The notes: generated by a model not told the origin, from the letters alone. Counted from the stretch's first letter, positions 10,317 through 22,968 are shown. The stretch is DNA of 64,000 bases from Halicephalobus mephisto (GCA_009193035.1 SWDT01000060.1:186001-250000), one strand, 5' to 3'. Program-made: numbers and translations.

Positions 10317-11087
10317 ATGATGGTTGACAGAGATGGAACATGTAACACAGAACCCCATGTGAATGAAAACCTCCGTCGATCGACTCGTCAACGATCCGTC
10401 GTGGAGAGCTACAACATTGTGAGTTTTATTTTTCAGTTTTCATATATGGATTTTTTACAGAATGAACTTAGCAGAAAGTCCATAGAAGCACCCCAGATCA
10501 GAGCTAGCCGGGCGGCTTCCAGGTTGCAATCCGTTCAAAGTAGGTATTCAGAAGTCGGAGAGTACGATGTACGTGGCAATGCCTCCAAAAACGTAGAACA
10601 AGTTTGGAAAAATCCCGGATGGCGTAATGGTAAAATCATTCTTCCTGAACCGAAAGAAGTGGTAAAACTGGCCCAATTCGTGATAGACATCCGCCGTCGA
10701 GAAGTGGAACTACTTGAAAAAATCCAAACCGAATTTGCAAAAAACGAAAAAGATAAACAAATTTTAAAAGAAAGTATTGATATATTGAAATGGGAATTAG
10801 ACGAAAAAAACATCGAAGACGGATATTTAGCTCCAATCAACGACAAACAAGTAGCCGATATAGCAGTTTTAACTTCTTATTTTTACGACACTTTCAACCA
10901 AATCCACATAAGATTCAACGACATCATCACTCATTCAGTAAACAAATGGAATCCATCACCTCTAAAACAACGACAATTCTACAAATTTCGATATTCTGTT
11001 GAAAATTTAAAAAAATCTTTCAACAAATACATCAATCAACTTCAACTTTCAAACGATGGAAAAAAACTTTTGAACAAATGTAAATAA
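10317..11087 (+). CDS. Unrecognised basic/helical protein, 242 aa
   Basis: Exons 10317-10418 and 10461-11087 (42-bp intron with GTGAGT donor and TTTTTTACAG acceptor) give 242 aa. I do not recognise the family. The N-terminus is basic and Ser/Arg-rich (NLRRSTRQRS, then ASRAASRLQS). Next comes NPGWRNGKIILPEPKEV, then a long charged helical stretch likely to form a coiled coil (VIDIRRREVELLEKIQTEF through ILKWELDE). The C-terminal part is Lys/Asn/Gln-rich with aromatic helices. The 42-bp intron is in frame and has no stop, so retention would add 14 residues. The gene converges on the coiled-coil gene, whose stop is 231 bp away. AATAAA lies near 11122. A nuclear or chromosome role would be a guess from composition only. 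Confidence 0.7.
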   Translation: MMVDRDGTCNTEPHVNENLRRSTRQRSVVESYNIVSFIFQFSYMDFLQNELSRKSIEAPQIRASRAASRLQSVQSRYSEVGEYDVRGNASKNVEQVWKNPGWRNGKIILPEPKEVVKLAQFVIDIRRREVELLEKIQTEFAKNEKDKQILKESIDILKWELDEKNIEDGYLAPINDKQVADIAVLTSYFYDTFNQIHIRFNDIITHSVNKWNPSPLKQRQFYKFRYSVENLKKSFNKYINQLQLSNDGKKLLNKCK

Positions 11088-11318
11088 TTTAAAATTTTAA
11101 TTTTTCTATCTTGTTAAAAAAAATAAATATTTTAAATTTAAAAATTCTCATTTCATTAATCCAAAACCATTATTAAAAAATCTAAAAATTCAAAAAATAT
11201 CTTTATCCTAAAAAAACTGAAATTTACAATCAAAAATAACTTCCAAAAAAACATAGTATTTATTCATCTCATTCAAACAATACAATTTTGTTACAAAAAA
11301 ATCATAAAAACACAGTTC

Positions 11319-14300
11319 TTACTGTTGGTTACAAGTACTATTTGGATTTTGTTGTTGTTTACTTTTTCTAAACGGAGAAGCCAATTTAGACGCAAAACTC
11401 GGTTTTCTACCAGGAGTATTCGGGGTGTTTTCTTTCCCATCTGTCATCGTCGTATCAGCAGCAGGTTTAGGAGATGGAAATTCTTTCGCAGAAGTGAAAG
11501 ACTGGTCCTTATCCTCATTTACACTATGAGAACTATTATCCATCTCAATAATGGCTCTCAAGCCAGACATTCCAAGTTTCTCTTTTAATTGAGTATTCTG
11601 TTTCGTTAGAGAAAAAATAGTATCACTATTAAGTCGTTGAGTCTCCTCCAAGTCATCAATCGTTTCTTCGTATTCTTTAATCTTCTTCTCTAGAGAAATA
11701 ATTCTCAATTCTGCAACTTTCAATTTTCCAGATACCTCTGTTATTTGCTTCTCATTCTCAGATTCCAAATTTTGCTTCTCTTCTTGCGCTACATGGACAG
11801 CTTTTTCCAATTCCTGAATCCGAGACTCCATAGCTTTCAATTGTCTCTCTCCATTCAGTCCCAACTCTTCAAGTTTAATTTTCTCCTCTTCAGAAACCTT
11901 CAAATTCCGTTTCAACTCCTCAATCAAAATTTCATCCGCTTTCAACTTCTCAGATGTCATCGTCATTTGCTTCTCCATATCAGACCATAACCCATTTAAT
12001 TTCTGTTTTTCCTCTTCAGCAACATTGGCAATTTTCTCCAATTCTTCAACTTTAAATTCTGCCATGTTTAATTTTTCCGAAATTTCCATCAACCGTTTTT
12101 CTCCTTGTAATTTCAATTCTTGAAAATTCTGATTTTCTTCTTCAACTATATTTACAGTTTTTTCAAGTTCTTCAATTTTAAATTCTGCCATGTTTAATTT
12201 TTCTGAAATTTCCATCAATCGTTTTTCTCCTTGTATTTTCAATTCTCGGAATTTCTTATTTTCTTCTTCAACTAAATTTACAGTTTTTTCAAGTTCTTCA
12301 ATTTTAAATTCTGCCATGTTTAATTTTTCAGAAACCTCTATCAATTCCTTTCCACCATTCATCTGCAACTCTTGAAATTTCTGTTTTTCTTCTTCAGCAA
12401 CATTAATAATTTTTTCAAGTTCTTCAACTTTAAATTCTGCCATATTTAATTTTTCTAAAATTTCCATTAATCTTTTTTCTCCTTGTAATTTCAATTCTTG
12501 AAAATCCTGATTTTCTTCTTCAACTAAATTTACAGTTTTTTCAAGTTCTTCAATTTTAAATTCTGCCATATTTAATTTTTCTGAAATTTCCATCAATTGT
12601 TTTTCATTTTCAATTTTAATTTCTTGTAAATTTTGATTTTCATTTTCTAAATTTTTAAGATTTTTTTCCAAATCTTCAATAACTAAAATCAAAGATTCAT
12701 TTTTTTCTCCAAGTTCATCAAGTTTCTTTTTTCCTTTCAACATTAGATCATTTTTTTCAATTTCAAGTTTTTTGTATAATTCTTCCTTTTTTCTAATTTC
12801 ATCATTAAAATTATTTTGTTTTTGATTAAAATCTCGACGTATTTGATTAAATTTCTTTTTACCTTCTAACAATGTAGCATTCAATGACGCTATTTCTTTT
12901 TTAGCTTCAAAATTTTCCATTTTCAATCTATTTGCAACATCTTTAGTCTCGTTAAATTCACATTTCATTCCAGTCAATTCTTGTTTCAATCTATCACACA
13001 ATTCCTTAGTTGCTTCATGAGCACATCTAGCTTCCAAAAGCAAAAAATTTAATTCATCTTTTTCACTCATGAAAATATTAGATTGATTCGGAAACATTTG
13101 AGAAACATTAGCAGCCGTCATATTCAATGCATTTACACCTTTTTCTAATTTATCCACAATTCCTTTAGTAACTTCCAGACAATTATCAAGTTGAACCAAC
13201 GATGATTCTGCTTCATCTTCCTCTGTCATAGGTACCATACATGGAGGAGTAGAAATCCCAGAAAGATTAGTAACAGGTACATTCCACGAAAAAGTGTTAT
13301 CTTCCACATTTTCTGTCATTTCCTGATCAACCACCAAACCACCATTGAACTGCGGCAAAGAAGCCTCCATTTCATTCTCTTCTGTTGTAAAAATCTCAAA
13401 CTTAGAAGTAGAAACCACATTAGAAGAATCAATAAAAACATTCGACAGAAGAGTACTTTGTTCAGAATCCACCATTACTTTCTTCATTTCCAAACCATGA
13501 CTTTGTTGCAATAATGAAGATCCAACTTCAACATCTTCTACCATGGATGTCTCAATTTTAGATGTAGAAAGTACACTAGCAGAATCGCCAGCACCATTCC
13601 ACGGAATACTGTCTTGTCCAGATTTCTCCATCATTCCTTTGCTCATTTCCAGATTGCTATTTTGTTGCAACAAAGATTCTGTTTCATTTCCTTCAGACGT
13701 AGGAATCTGAGACACAGAAATAGAAAGCACACTAGAAGGATCAGGACAAGCATCACATGGAACAGTTTCTTGTTCCATATTGTCCGTCATGTCTTGGCCC
13801 ACCTTTAGACTACTATTTAGTTCGGGTAGCAAAGACTCAGGTTCATTCCCTTCTCCCATCATTACTTCACATTTAGAAGTAGAAAGTACACTAGATGAAT
13901 CAACAACAGCATCCAATAGAGTAGCATCTTTCTCTAAATTCTCAGACATCTCCTGATCTACCTGCATACTTCTATTAAGTTGAAGCAAAGACGATTCCTG
14001 TTCAGTTTCCTCTATCGTAGGCATTTCACAAGTGAGATTAGAATCCACAGTAGAAACATTAGCATAATTTGGAATATTCTCTTGCTTCAAATCCTCTGTC
14101 ATTTCTTGATCATTCTGCTGCAACAGAGAAGATTCAGGTTCATTATTTCCCGTCATGAGAACTTCAATATTAGGAGTAGAATCCACAGAAGACAAATCAT
14201 GTGTTTTTGATTGAGCAATATCCTGCTCCAAATCCTTAGACATTTCTTTATCCATCTCCATATCATTCTTCTCTTGCAACAGAGAAGATTCAAGTTCATT

Positions 14301-16330
14301 ATTTTCCGCCATGAGAACTCCAGAAGTAGAATCCACAGAAGACAAATCATATGTTTTTGATTGAGCAATATCCATCTCCATATCATTCTTCTCTTGCAAT
14401 AGTACAGAATTATTTCCATCTTCTTCTGGCATTGGTACCACACACGTAGGTGTAGAAATCGCAGAAAGATTACCAGGTACAGAAGATTCCATAATATCCT
14501 GTTTCAAATTTTCCGTCATTTCTTTATCCATTTTCAAACTGCCATCAAGTTGCAACAATGAAGATTGAATTTGTTCTTCTTGAGGCATAGATGCAAAATT
14601 AGATTCCATAGCAGAAATATCAGTTGACATATTCCATGGAACAAAACCTTGCTCAAATTTCTTGGACATTTCTTGTTCATTAACTTGAGGCATTGAAGAT
14701 TCCATTGTACTTTTTTCCGTCATAGAAATTTTAGTTTCAGAATTAAAAACTACACTAGAAACATTGGTCGAATCTTGTTCCAAATTCTGCGTCATTTCTT
14801 TGTCTGTTTTTAGGCTATTATCAAGCTGCATTAAAGAACCTTTTGTTTCATCTCCTTCAGACATAGGTACCTTATGTGCAAGAATAGATTCCATAACAGA
14901 AATATCAGTAGGCATGTTCCATGGAATATAACCATGTTCCAAATTCTTGGACATTTCTTGATTCATTTCCAAACCGGTGTGCTCTAATAAAGAAGATTCC
15001 ATTCCATTCTCTTCAGTTGTAGTAACTTCACACCTAGAAGTGGAAAGAACACCAGATGGATCAGCAGAAGTATTCAATGGAGTAGTATCCTGTTCCAAAT
15101 TCTTTGACATTTCTTGATCTACCTTTAGACTGTTATTGAGCTGGATTAAGGTTGATCCCTGTTCGGTTTTTCCTACCACAGGCACATCGCATGTAGAAGT
15201 GGGGTCCATAACAGAAATATTGGTAGACAAGTTCCACGGGGTACTATTCTGCTCTGATTCTTTGGGCATTTCCTGGTCAGTCTCCAAATTACGACTTTGT
15301 CGTAGCAAGAACGACTCAGTTCTATTTCCTTCGGTTGTAGTAACTTCGCATTTAGAAGTGGAGAGCATACTGGAGGAATCGGTCAAGGCACCCCACGGGA
15401 TAGTGTCTTGTTCAGAGTTCTCCATAGCTTCTTTGCTAACTTCTAGAGCACTACTTTGTTGCAATAAAGAGGATTCAGTTCCATTTCCTTCAGGGATGAG
15501 AACTTTGGATACAGAACTGGAGAGCATACTAGGAGGATCGGTAAAAGTACTCCATGGAATAGTGTCTTGTTCGGACGTTTCCATAGTTCCTTTGCTCATC
15601 TCTAGTGCACTAGTTTGTTGCAGGAGGAACGACCCAGTTCCATTCCCCTCTGGCTCAGGTGCATTGAACTTGATTGGCGAGAATGCGCCGGAGACATCGG
15701 CAGTTAGGTTTTCGTCACCTTCCTGAGGGAAAATATTATACCCCGTCTAAAAAAGGATGCAAACTTGACAAATATTTCAATAACCAACCTCATTGGAAGA
15801 CAGTTCGGATTTGAGAACGGACAACACATTCGAGGTATTGGCGGATTGGTTCTCGGTGGATTCTTGAGGAACATCGGACATTCTTGTCTGAAATTGGAAA
15901 TAAGAACTTCAACAATTAGAAAACCAACCTTCTTGAGGGGCAGAATCTTGGTCCTGGGAGTGGAAAACGCTCCCGAGGCATCTCCACTGAGGTTCTCATC
16001 GCCTTCCTGGAAAAGTTTACCCGTAATTAATTTTAGATTTTTGGACAGCATTGTGTAGGATTTCTGAGGTCAATAAAACCACTGAAGTATGTAGTTTTTG
16101 GAAAATGCAAATTTTAAACTAAAATGAAATTTAAAATATAACCTCAAAATTACGAAATACAATTTTTAGGCTACATCGAGATTTAGGAAATAATTCATAT
16201 ATAGTTTTTTGAAAGTACTATGTAATTCCTAAACCATGTCGTAATTTAGGAATTATTTAAATTTTAAAAATAGAAAACTTACGGAAACTGTGCTCAAATC
16301 ATTGGTGATCTCGAGGAACGGACGACGCAT
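11319..16330 (-). CDS. Large repetitive coiled-coil protein, 1542 aa
   Basis: Four exons: 16330-16283, 16006-15929, 15887-15789 and 15722-11319. Exons 2 and 4 both begin with an EGDENL-x2-D-x-SGAF motif. Residues about 110-950 are some 15 degenerate copies of a roughly 53-aa acidic Ser/Thr-rich unit (EMxxNxEQDxxPWN, then STSxxEVxxxEGNExESSLLQ). Residues about 960-1456 are a continuous coiled coil. Inside it five copies of a unit with KLNMAEFKIEELEKTVN repeat at exactly 126 bp (42 aa, six heptads; about 12.0-12.6 kb). The tail has a KEN box (DGKENTP) and basic SPFRKSK. I do not recognise a named domain. The repeat-plus-coiled-coil plan and KEN box would suit a mitotic or kinetochore scaffold such as nematode HCP-1/CENP-F-like proteins, but that is inference. 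A TTTCTAG about 30 bp upstream of the start may be a trans-splice acceptor. Confidence 0.85.
12000..12620 (-). repeat. 126-bp coding tandem repeat (42-aa coiled-coil unit)
   Basis: The codons for the NMAEF motif recur at 12061, 12187, 12313, 12439 and 12565, an exact 126-bp spacing. Nucleotide identity between units is high, so the array is recent or homogenised. Forty-two residues are six heptads, so unit gain or loss keeps the coiled-coil register. Confidence 0.9.
16100..16280 (-). repeat. Dispersed intronic repeat copy
   Basis: Intron 1 of the coiled-coil gene carries the same family as PNISR intron 4 and RPC3 intron 1: TTAGGAAATAATTCATATAT, TTTTAGGCTACAT and CTAAACCATGTCGTAATTTA, here as two short diverged units. 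Confidence 0.5.
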
Positions 16331-17631
16331 GACAGTAATGTTAGCAGAAAGTTAATCACAAAACCTAGAAATCACATATTACCAAAGGAATATAACAATT
16401 ATAAATTTTAAAAAATTAAAAATTATATAAAAATAATAATTATGAAATACCGGAAAAAACAAAAACGGCGCGAACAGAATTCGAACGGACTCAACAAGAA
16501 GGATTTGAATGGTGAGAAATGAATTCTGGGTTTCGCGCCATTATTTCCAAGACACGATTCGCACCGACAAATTTTTTAAAATTAGTTTTTTTCCTTTTTC
16601 TGAATTAAAAAATCAAACAAGTTTGGCAATTTTCATACCAGTAAATTCTTTAAATTAATTTTTTTCTTTTTTTGAGTGAAGATCAAACAAATTTGATGAT
16701 TTTTATGGAAAAAGTGGTAAATAACAACGAGATTTCGAAATATATTACGAAATTAATTAACTTTTTAAAACTTTTTTGTTATTTCAAGTTTTTTTAAAGT
16801 ATTTTTTTCTGGAATTTGATTGTAGGAAATCAATTTCTGTTGTAGTCAGTTGAGCATGTAACTTTATATATGACAATTACGATTTTAGGGAAGTTCGAAA
16901 ATTTAATCAGTTGATTCTCTTCGATGTGGAAATTTTTAAGATTTTTAATTCTAATTTTTTGAATTTACATTTGTATTTACTTTATTAACATTACAAGGAA
17001 CATTGGTACAATTTCAATGCTGTCAAAAACGGAAAATCAGCTGGGTGGTCAGTCCACTCGCCCTTAATCCTAGTAGCACGTTTGCACCTTCTTGATTCGC
17101 GTTGATTTCGAAATTTTTCCTTTCTAAATCAATTTCGGTTACTTGGTTGCCGTTTTAGGCTAATTTCGTTACTAAAAAAGTTGGTCTAAAAAGGAAAAAT
17201 GAGATTACTACAAATTCAGGAAGTAACTGTCATACAATTAGGAAATACTTTCAATCCTTTCTCTCAACCTCGATTTAGGTCTTAGGCAAGTTTAGAAATC
17301 TCGTAACACTGCACTCATTTCTCAATTTTGAAGATTATTTCTCAGTTCTGACATCAAACGTAGAAGTCGAGGATCCAACTACCTCTACCCAAACACCTGT
17401 TTAGTTGTAAGTACACCCACTTTTTATCCTAATGCTCTACACAAAAATCGTATTTACCTAGAATACCTGTTAATAAGAACTTGCACATTTAATAAGTCGT
17501 CTTGACCAGTTGAAACCGAACGGGAACAAGTCAGCAATGCATAAGAACCCAGTTCTTTCATCACAATATTTCTCTCTCACAACTTACAACCAGTTCCGAA
17601 CATGGTAGAACGAAAAATAGATTTATTCAGA
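16331..17631. other. Intergenic region between rps-2 and the coiled-coil gene
   Basis: About 1.3 kb without a supportable gene. 16340-17000 is AT-rich and must hold the promoter of the minus-strand coiled-coil gene. 17000-17600 is less AT-rich and non-repetitive, with no long frame on either strand; an unannotated short RNA cannot be excluded. Confidence 0.5.
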
Positions 17632-17663
17632 AAAAACCATCAACAAATTATAACACCATTCAG

Positions 17664-18572
17664 TTAACGACGACCAGCAGCAGCAGCCGACAAGAACTCA
17701 TGATGAACTTGGTAGGGGGACTTCTCCAAAGCATTTTCCTTCCAGAGATCAGGAGTCAGGTAAGAGTAGGTTCTCTGGATAGCGTAGTAGGTTGCTTTGG
17801 CAAAGTTTCCGAGAGTGGCCGTTTGTCCTACAGCAGTGGTGTAGCAGTCATCAATACCAGCCATAGCAAGAAGCTTCTTAGGGACAGGGGCTCCGACGAT
17901 ACCGGTACCACGGGGAGCAGGGATAAGACGCACCCAGACAGAGGCACACTTTCCAGTAACCTGAAAACTCCATATACCAGTTGAAACCAACCAAGTAACG
18001 AACCTTGCAAGGAACAGTATGAGGCTTGCCGATCTTGTTACCCCAGTATCCACGACGAACAGGGATGATAGCCAGCTTGGCGGCGATGATGGCTCCTCTG
18101 ATGGCGGTAGCGACTTCCTTGGAGCACTTGACTCCGAGACCGACGTGTCCGTTGTAATCTCCGATAGCAACAAAAGCCTTGAAACGAGTACGTTGACCGG
18201 CAGTAGTTTGCTTCTGGACAGGAGTAATCTTGAGGACTTCATCGCGAAGACCAGGAATCAAACGGTCAATGATTTCGAATTCCTGCAAAGCAACTCATGG
18301 ATTCAATAGGTGTCAACAGTAAAGCATACCTTGATGGGAAGAGAATGGAGGTAGATCTCCTCAACAGAAGTAATTTTTCCTTCCTTGACGAGACGACCGA
18401 GCTTGGTAACGGGAGTCCAATCCTGGCCTCCATCGCGGCCTCCACGTCCACCTCCGCGTCCACGACCTCCACGGCCACGACCACGTCCTCGTCCACGGTC
18501 GCCACCTTCGCGACCACCACGTCCTCCACGAGCACTTCCAAAGCCACCGCTAAATCCTCCACGTTCAGCCAT
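17664..18572 (-). CDS. rps-2: 40S ribosomal protein S2 (uS5)
   Basis: Exons 18572-18330, 18282-18004 and 17960-17664 give 272 aa. The N-terminus is an RGG-rich tail (about residues 4-46), the usual arginine-methylated region of eukaryotic RPS2. Then comes the double-stranded RNA-binding S5 domain ([51 protein letters not shown]) and the S5 C-terminal domain ([25 protein letters not shown]). It is a core 40S protein near the mRNA entry channel. A TTTTCAG trans-splice-like acceptor lies at 18606-18612 and an AATAAA on the minus strand at 17637-17632. Codon use is strongly biased toward C-ending codons, unlike uba-1 and the RhoGEF, as expected of a highly expressed gene. Confidence 0.97.
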
Positions 18573-18605
18573 ATCGGTTCTTAGTTCCGTATGAAAAGAT
18601 GTTAC

Positions 18606-18612
18606 CTGAAAA
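18606..18612 (-). promoter_or_regulatory. Inferred trans-splice acceptor of rps-2
   Basis: TTTTCAG on the minus strand, 33 bp upstream of the rps-2 ATG, preceded by a T-rich stretch. Ribosomal protein genes of nematodes are typically trans-spliced. Confidence 0.55.
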
Positions 18613-19580
18613 CCATATATGAAAGTACACCAAGGACACGAAAAGTGATTGTATGAGATTTTAGTAGTCAAGGACGCGAGGAAGACAATAGGGTAGAGAA
18701 TAATCCAAATTCTGAAAGGAAAACGTCAAATTAACAAGGGGAAGGAAGATGAGAATGTAGGAATTCACAAAGAGAATTGAGTTCAGAATGGACAGTGATG
18801 TTTGAAAGCGTAAAGTAGAATTAGCACAAGAACACAAGTATAATGACGGAGAATTAGGCCAGAAATAAACAAGGATTCAGGCGACGAAGAAGGATAAAGA
18901 GAACGATTCGAGGAATGAAGTTGATAAACGACGTTGGGCTGAACTCGTACTGAACGACAGACTGCCTGTTTTCGTTGCGAGAGACGGAAGGGGAGTTGCC
19001 CGGTGAGCTCACTCTCTTTCCTGAGGCCGCTCTCTCCCTTGCTCTGTCCTTTCTGGTTTCCTCCTCTTCCATTTATCATCTTTTCTTTTTTATTTTCGAA
19101 AAATTACTCTCTACCCTTACAGTACGACCGTTCTTCGTCGGTTTGGCTACGTGAGAAATTAAAGTTTTTTATATCGATAGGTCAAAAATGATGACTTCAT
19201 GATTTTTGTTTTGTGTTTTATTTGTAATTCTGCTAAAAAGTTGAAATTCGTCCTGATGAGTTTATTCGAAATGTCCATGGTCTTCGAGATACTGTAGTAG
19301 CTGAGTGATTTCGGAATTTCGGTGTCTCTAAGGATTACGAAATAATCTTCCCGAGGATGATATCAGCCCTGTTTCTTGACATGACGACCATATTCTCCCT
19401 TTCTAACAACTGGGTTTTTAGCTAAGTTCCCACTCCCTCAAAATATGACAATTAACGAAACTCCGTATCGATTATTCGTTTTTCGTTCGCGAACTTTCTT
19501 TATTCTTTAAAAACCGTAATTGCAGAAGGAAATAACCAGCTATTTATCGTCAATTCAAAGCAGAAATACAGGTAGAAGCC
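18613..19580. promoter_or_regulatory. Divergent region between rps-2 and uba-1
   Basis: Just under 1 kb, with no gene I can support. It must hold the promoters of rps-2 (minus) and uba-1 (plus). The part nearest rps-2 (18660-19130) is only moderately AT-rich; short open frames in it are not conserved in any way I can see. Confidence 0.5.
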
Positions 19581-22500
19581 ATGACTGGGATGGATGTCAC
19601 TGTCAATGGTGGAGACAAGAAGGACAATGACGTCTTGGACGTCAACCTCTACTCGAGACAAATGTATTCTTCGTTAATTTTCACTTAATCACTCTGTTTT
19701 TTAGTTATGCTCTCGGTCAGACCGCTATGGTCCGCCTGCGTTCTGCCAAAGTCTTGGTTACTGGAATGGGTTCTGTTGGTGTGGAAGCAGCAAAGAACTT
19801 AGTTCTCGGCGGCGTCCGTCACGTCACGCTTCATGATGTCAAGCAAACGACTTACGATGATCTCTCGGCCCAATTCTACCTTCATGAAAACGACCTCGGT
19901 AAAAATAGAGCTGCAGCTTGCTTCCAGAAAATCGAGGAGTTGAATGACAGCGTCACATGCACGTTGAACACCGATCCATTGACGGAGGGATTTGTCAAGG
20001 GATTTGACGTGATTTTCGCTTCTGATCTCACTTTTGAACAACAGATTCAAATCAACCAGTGGACTCGCACTTCAAGTACTTTGTTCATCTCCGCCGACAC
20101 TGCTGGTCTCTTCGGTTACGTCTTTACTGACCTCGGGAAGACCTTCGTTATCGAAGACATTGACGGCGAACAAGCAAAGGAAACATGGCTCGAATTCATC
20201 AACACGTCCAACGGAGATGTCTCGACCCTTGAAGGAGGTCTTCATGGATTTCAAGACGGAGATTACGTTGAATTTCTGGAAGTCATGGGATGCGATGAAC
20301 TGAAGGGTCATCCTCCAATCAAGATCACTGTCAAGTCCAGGAGTGTTTTCAACATTGGTGATGTTGCAACTACGCTTTCTCCATATATTGAAGGTGGTAT
20401 TGCTCGTCAAGTGAAGGTTCCAATTGAAGCTCATTACAAGACACTGGAGGAATCCCTTGCTGAACCTGGATTGCTGACCTGGGATTTCATGAAGTTCGAT
20501 TCTCCCAATCAACTTCATGTTTTGTTCCAAACTTTATACAAATTTATCAAAATTGTAAGTTTTTTATTGAGTTTTTTAAATTTACTGGCGTTTTTAGAAT
20601 GGCCGTCGTCCTGCCCCGTTTAACCGTGATGATTTGGCTAAGTTTGTCCAATTGCTCCCTGAAGGTCACGAAATTCCTGAAGATAAGATTTCCGTTTTCT
20701 GCTTTACTAGTTCTGGAAATTTGCAACCAAATGCTTCTGTTCTTGGTGGAATCGCAGCTCAAGAAGTTATGAAAGCCATTACGCACATTACTTCTCCTCA
20801 AAATGGTTTTCTTTACGTGGATAATGTTGAAGCTCTTCCTCAAGCTGTTAAGAAAAGTCTTTCTGCAGTTGATCCAAAGAACTTTGAACCGGTTTGTGAT
20901 CGGGTTTTTAATTTTTTAAATCTATTTTTTAGCGAGGAAGTCGTTATGATAGTCAAGCTGCTGTTTTTGGATGGGATTTCATTGAGAAAATCCACAACTT
21001 TAGTTTGTTTGTCGTTGGAGCTGGCGCTATTGGCTGTGAATTGTTGAAGAACTTTGCCATGATGGGAGTTGCAACCAATGCTAAAGCTCAAGTGAAAATT
21101 ACGGATATGGATCAAATTGAAGTGAGTAATTTGAATCGGCAATTCTTGTTCCGTCGTTCTGATGTCGGTCAGAAGAAATCAGAATGTGCTGCGAGAGCTG
21201 TTAAGAAGTTCAATAACAATCTGAATATTACTGCGTTGTCTGAACGGGTTGCCGAAGACACTGAAGCTATTTTTAATGATGATTTCTTCTCTGAATTGGA
21301 TTGTGTCACTAATGCTTTGGATAATGTCGATGCTCGTCGTTATATGGATCGTCGATGCATTTATTATAGATTGCCGTTGCTTGAGTCTGGAACAATGGGA
21401 ACTAAAGGCAATACTCAAGTCGTTTATCCAAATTTGACTGAATCTTATGGTTCTACTAATGATCCTCCGGAGAAGGATATTCCAATTTGTACTTTGAAGA
21501 ACTTCCCATATGAAATTCAACATACTATTCAATGGGCTCGTGATATGTTTGTTGGACTTTTTACAAATCCTGCTGAAACTGCTAATCAATTTTTGACGGA
21601 TGAACGGAGTTTTATTGAACGTGTAGATCAAATGGCTCCTGGACAACGTATTTCAGTGTTGAAAACTGTTAAACGTTGTTTGATTGATGAAAGACCTGGT
21701 TCTGTCGATGATTGTGTTAAATGGGGTCGTGAACTTTTCCAGAAATTTTATCATGATCAAATTGCACAACTTTTGCATAATTTCCCAGAGGATCAGATTA
21801 CTTCACAAGGAACTAAATTTTGGTCTGGCACTAAACGGTGTCCTCATCCGATTGATTTTGATGCTAATAATGTAGGTTTTTAAATGTTTGTAATAATTGA
21901 TGGCTTTATTTTAGGCTACTCATTTTGATTTTGTTTATTCAGCGGCCTTTCTTCGTGCTTTTCAATATGGATTGACTCCTATTGTGGATAAGAAGCAATT
22001 TTTGGAAGTTGTTGGGAAGTTTACACCTGCTCCATTTGTTCCGAAAAGTGGAGTGAAAATTGCAGTTACTGAAGAGGAAGCTCAAGCACAAGATGCTGAA
22101 GGTGCTGAAGAAGATACGGATGAAGTTGTTACTTCATTGAAAGTCGCTCTTGCTAGACTTTCTAATCGTGCTCTTTTGGTTCCTATTGATTTTGAAAAGG
22201 ATGATGATACAAATCATCATATGGAATTTGTTACTTCTTGCTCTAATCTTCGTGCTTCTAATTATAATATTGCTCCTGCTGAATTTATGCAAACAAAGCA
22301 AATTGCTGGTCGTATTATTCCTGCACTTGCTACAACAACTTCTGTTGTTGCTGGTCTTGTTGCAATTGAGCTTTACAAAGTAATTGATATGAAGAATAAT
22401 CAAGAAGCGATTATAAATGAACGGTTTAAATGTGGTTTTGCTAATCTTGCCTTGCCACTTTATGCATTTTCTGAACCTGTTGGAGCTCCTAAGAAGAAAT

Positions 22501-22864
22501 ATGGTGAGACTGAATTTACGCTTTGGGATCGTATTGAAATTGATGGACCTATGACTCTTCAGCAACTTATTGATAAGATTACTGTAGGTTTTTTATTGTT
22601 GATTTGTTGTGATAATTTTATTGAATTTAGGAAATTACGAGTTTGGAAATTTCAATGATGTCATCTGGTGTTAGTTTGCTTTATGCGTTCTTCCAAGGAC
22701 CTAAGGCTCGTGAACGACTGAAGCTTGATGTTGTTCGTGCTGTTGAAGATGTTTCTCACAATTCAATTCCTCCTTATCGTAAGTCTATCGTTCTGGAAGT
22801 TGCTGCAACCAACGCTAATGATGAAGATGTCGAGGTTCCTTATATCAAGTATAATTTCAAATAA
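19581..22864 (+). CDS. uba-1: Ubiquitin-activating enzyme E1
   Basis: Exons 19581-19663, 19705-20554, 20598-20891, 20933-21871, 21915-22583 and 22631-22864 give 1022 aa (human UBA1 is 1058). The inactive adenylation half starts at YSRQIYALG. The active half carries the ATP-binding [17 protein letters not shown], the NLNRQFLFR motif and the adenylate-site block [10 protein letters not shown]. The catalytic cysteine is in PICTLKNFP at about residue 595, and a ubiquitin-fold domain ends the protein (VPYIKYNFK). It charges ubiquitin onto E2 enzymes in nucleus and cytosol and is the top of the ubiquitin cascade. All five acceptors are TAG. AATAAA lies at 22963-22968, and the RPC3 gene follows at once. 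Confidence 0.97.
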
Positions 22865-22962
22865 GCGAATAATGTTGGTGTCAATTCGCCGGTATTGATT
22901 ATTTGTGATCCTCGTATCCTTTGTGGATATGTTATTTATGATTGTTTAATATAATCCGTATT

Positions 22963-22968
22963 AATAAA
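22963..22968 (+). terminator. Polyadenylation signal of uba-1
   Basis: AATAAA 99 bp after the stop codon, and about 42 bp before the TTTCAG that precedes the next gene. This spacing is what nematode operon intercistronic regions look like. Confidence 0.7.

Noticed and set aside
18297..18594. Plus-strand Pro/Arg- and Ser/Thr-rich frames opposite rps-2
   Set aside because: They are antisense to the RGG-coding repeat of rps-2, whose composition keeps other frames open.
19799..22565. Minus-strand frames of 83-155 codons across uba-1
   Set aside because: They lie exactly opposite well-matched uba-1 exons; the sense strand carries all conserved E1 motifs.
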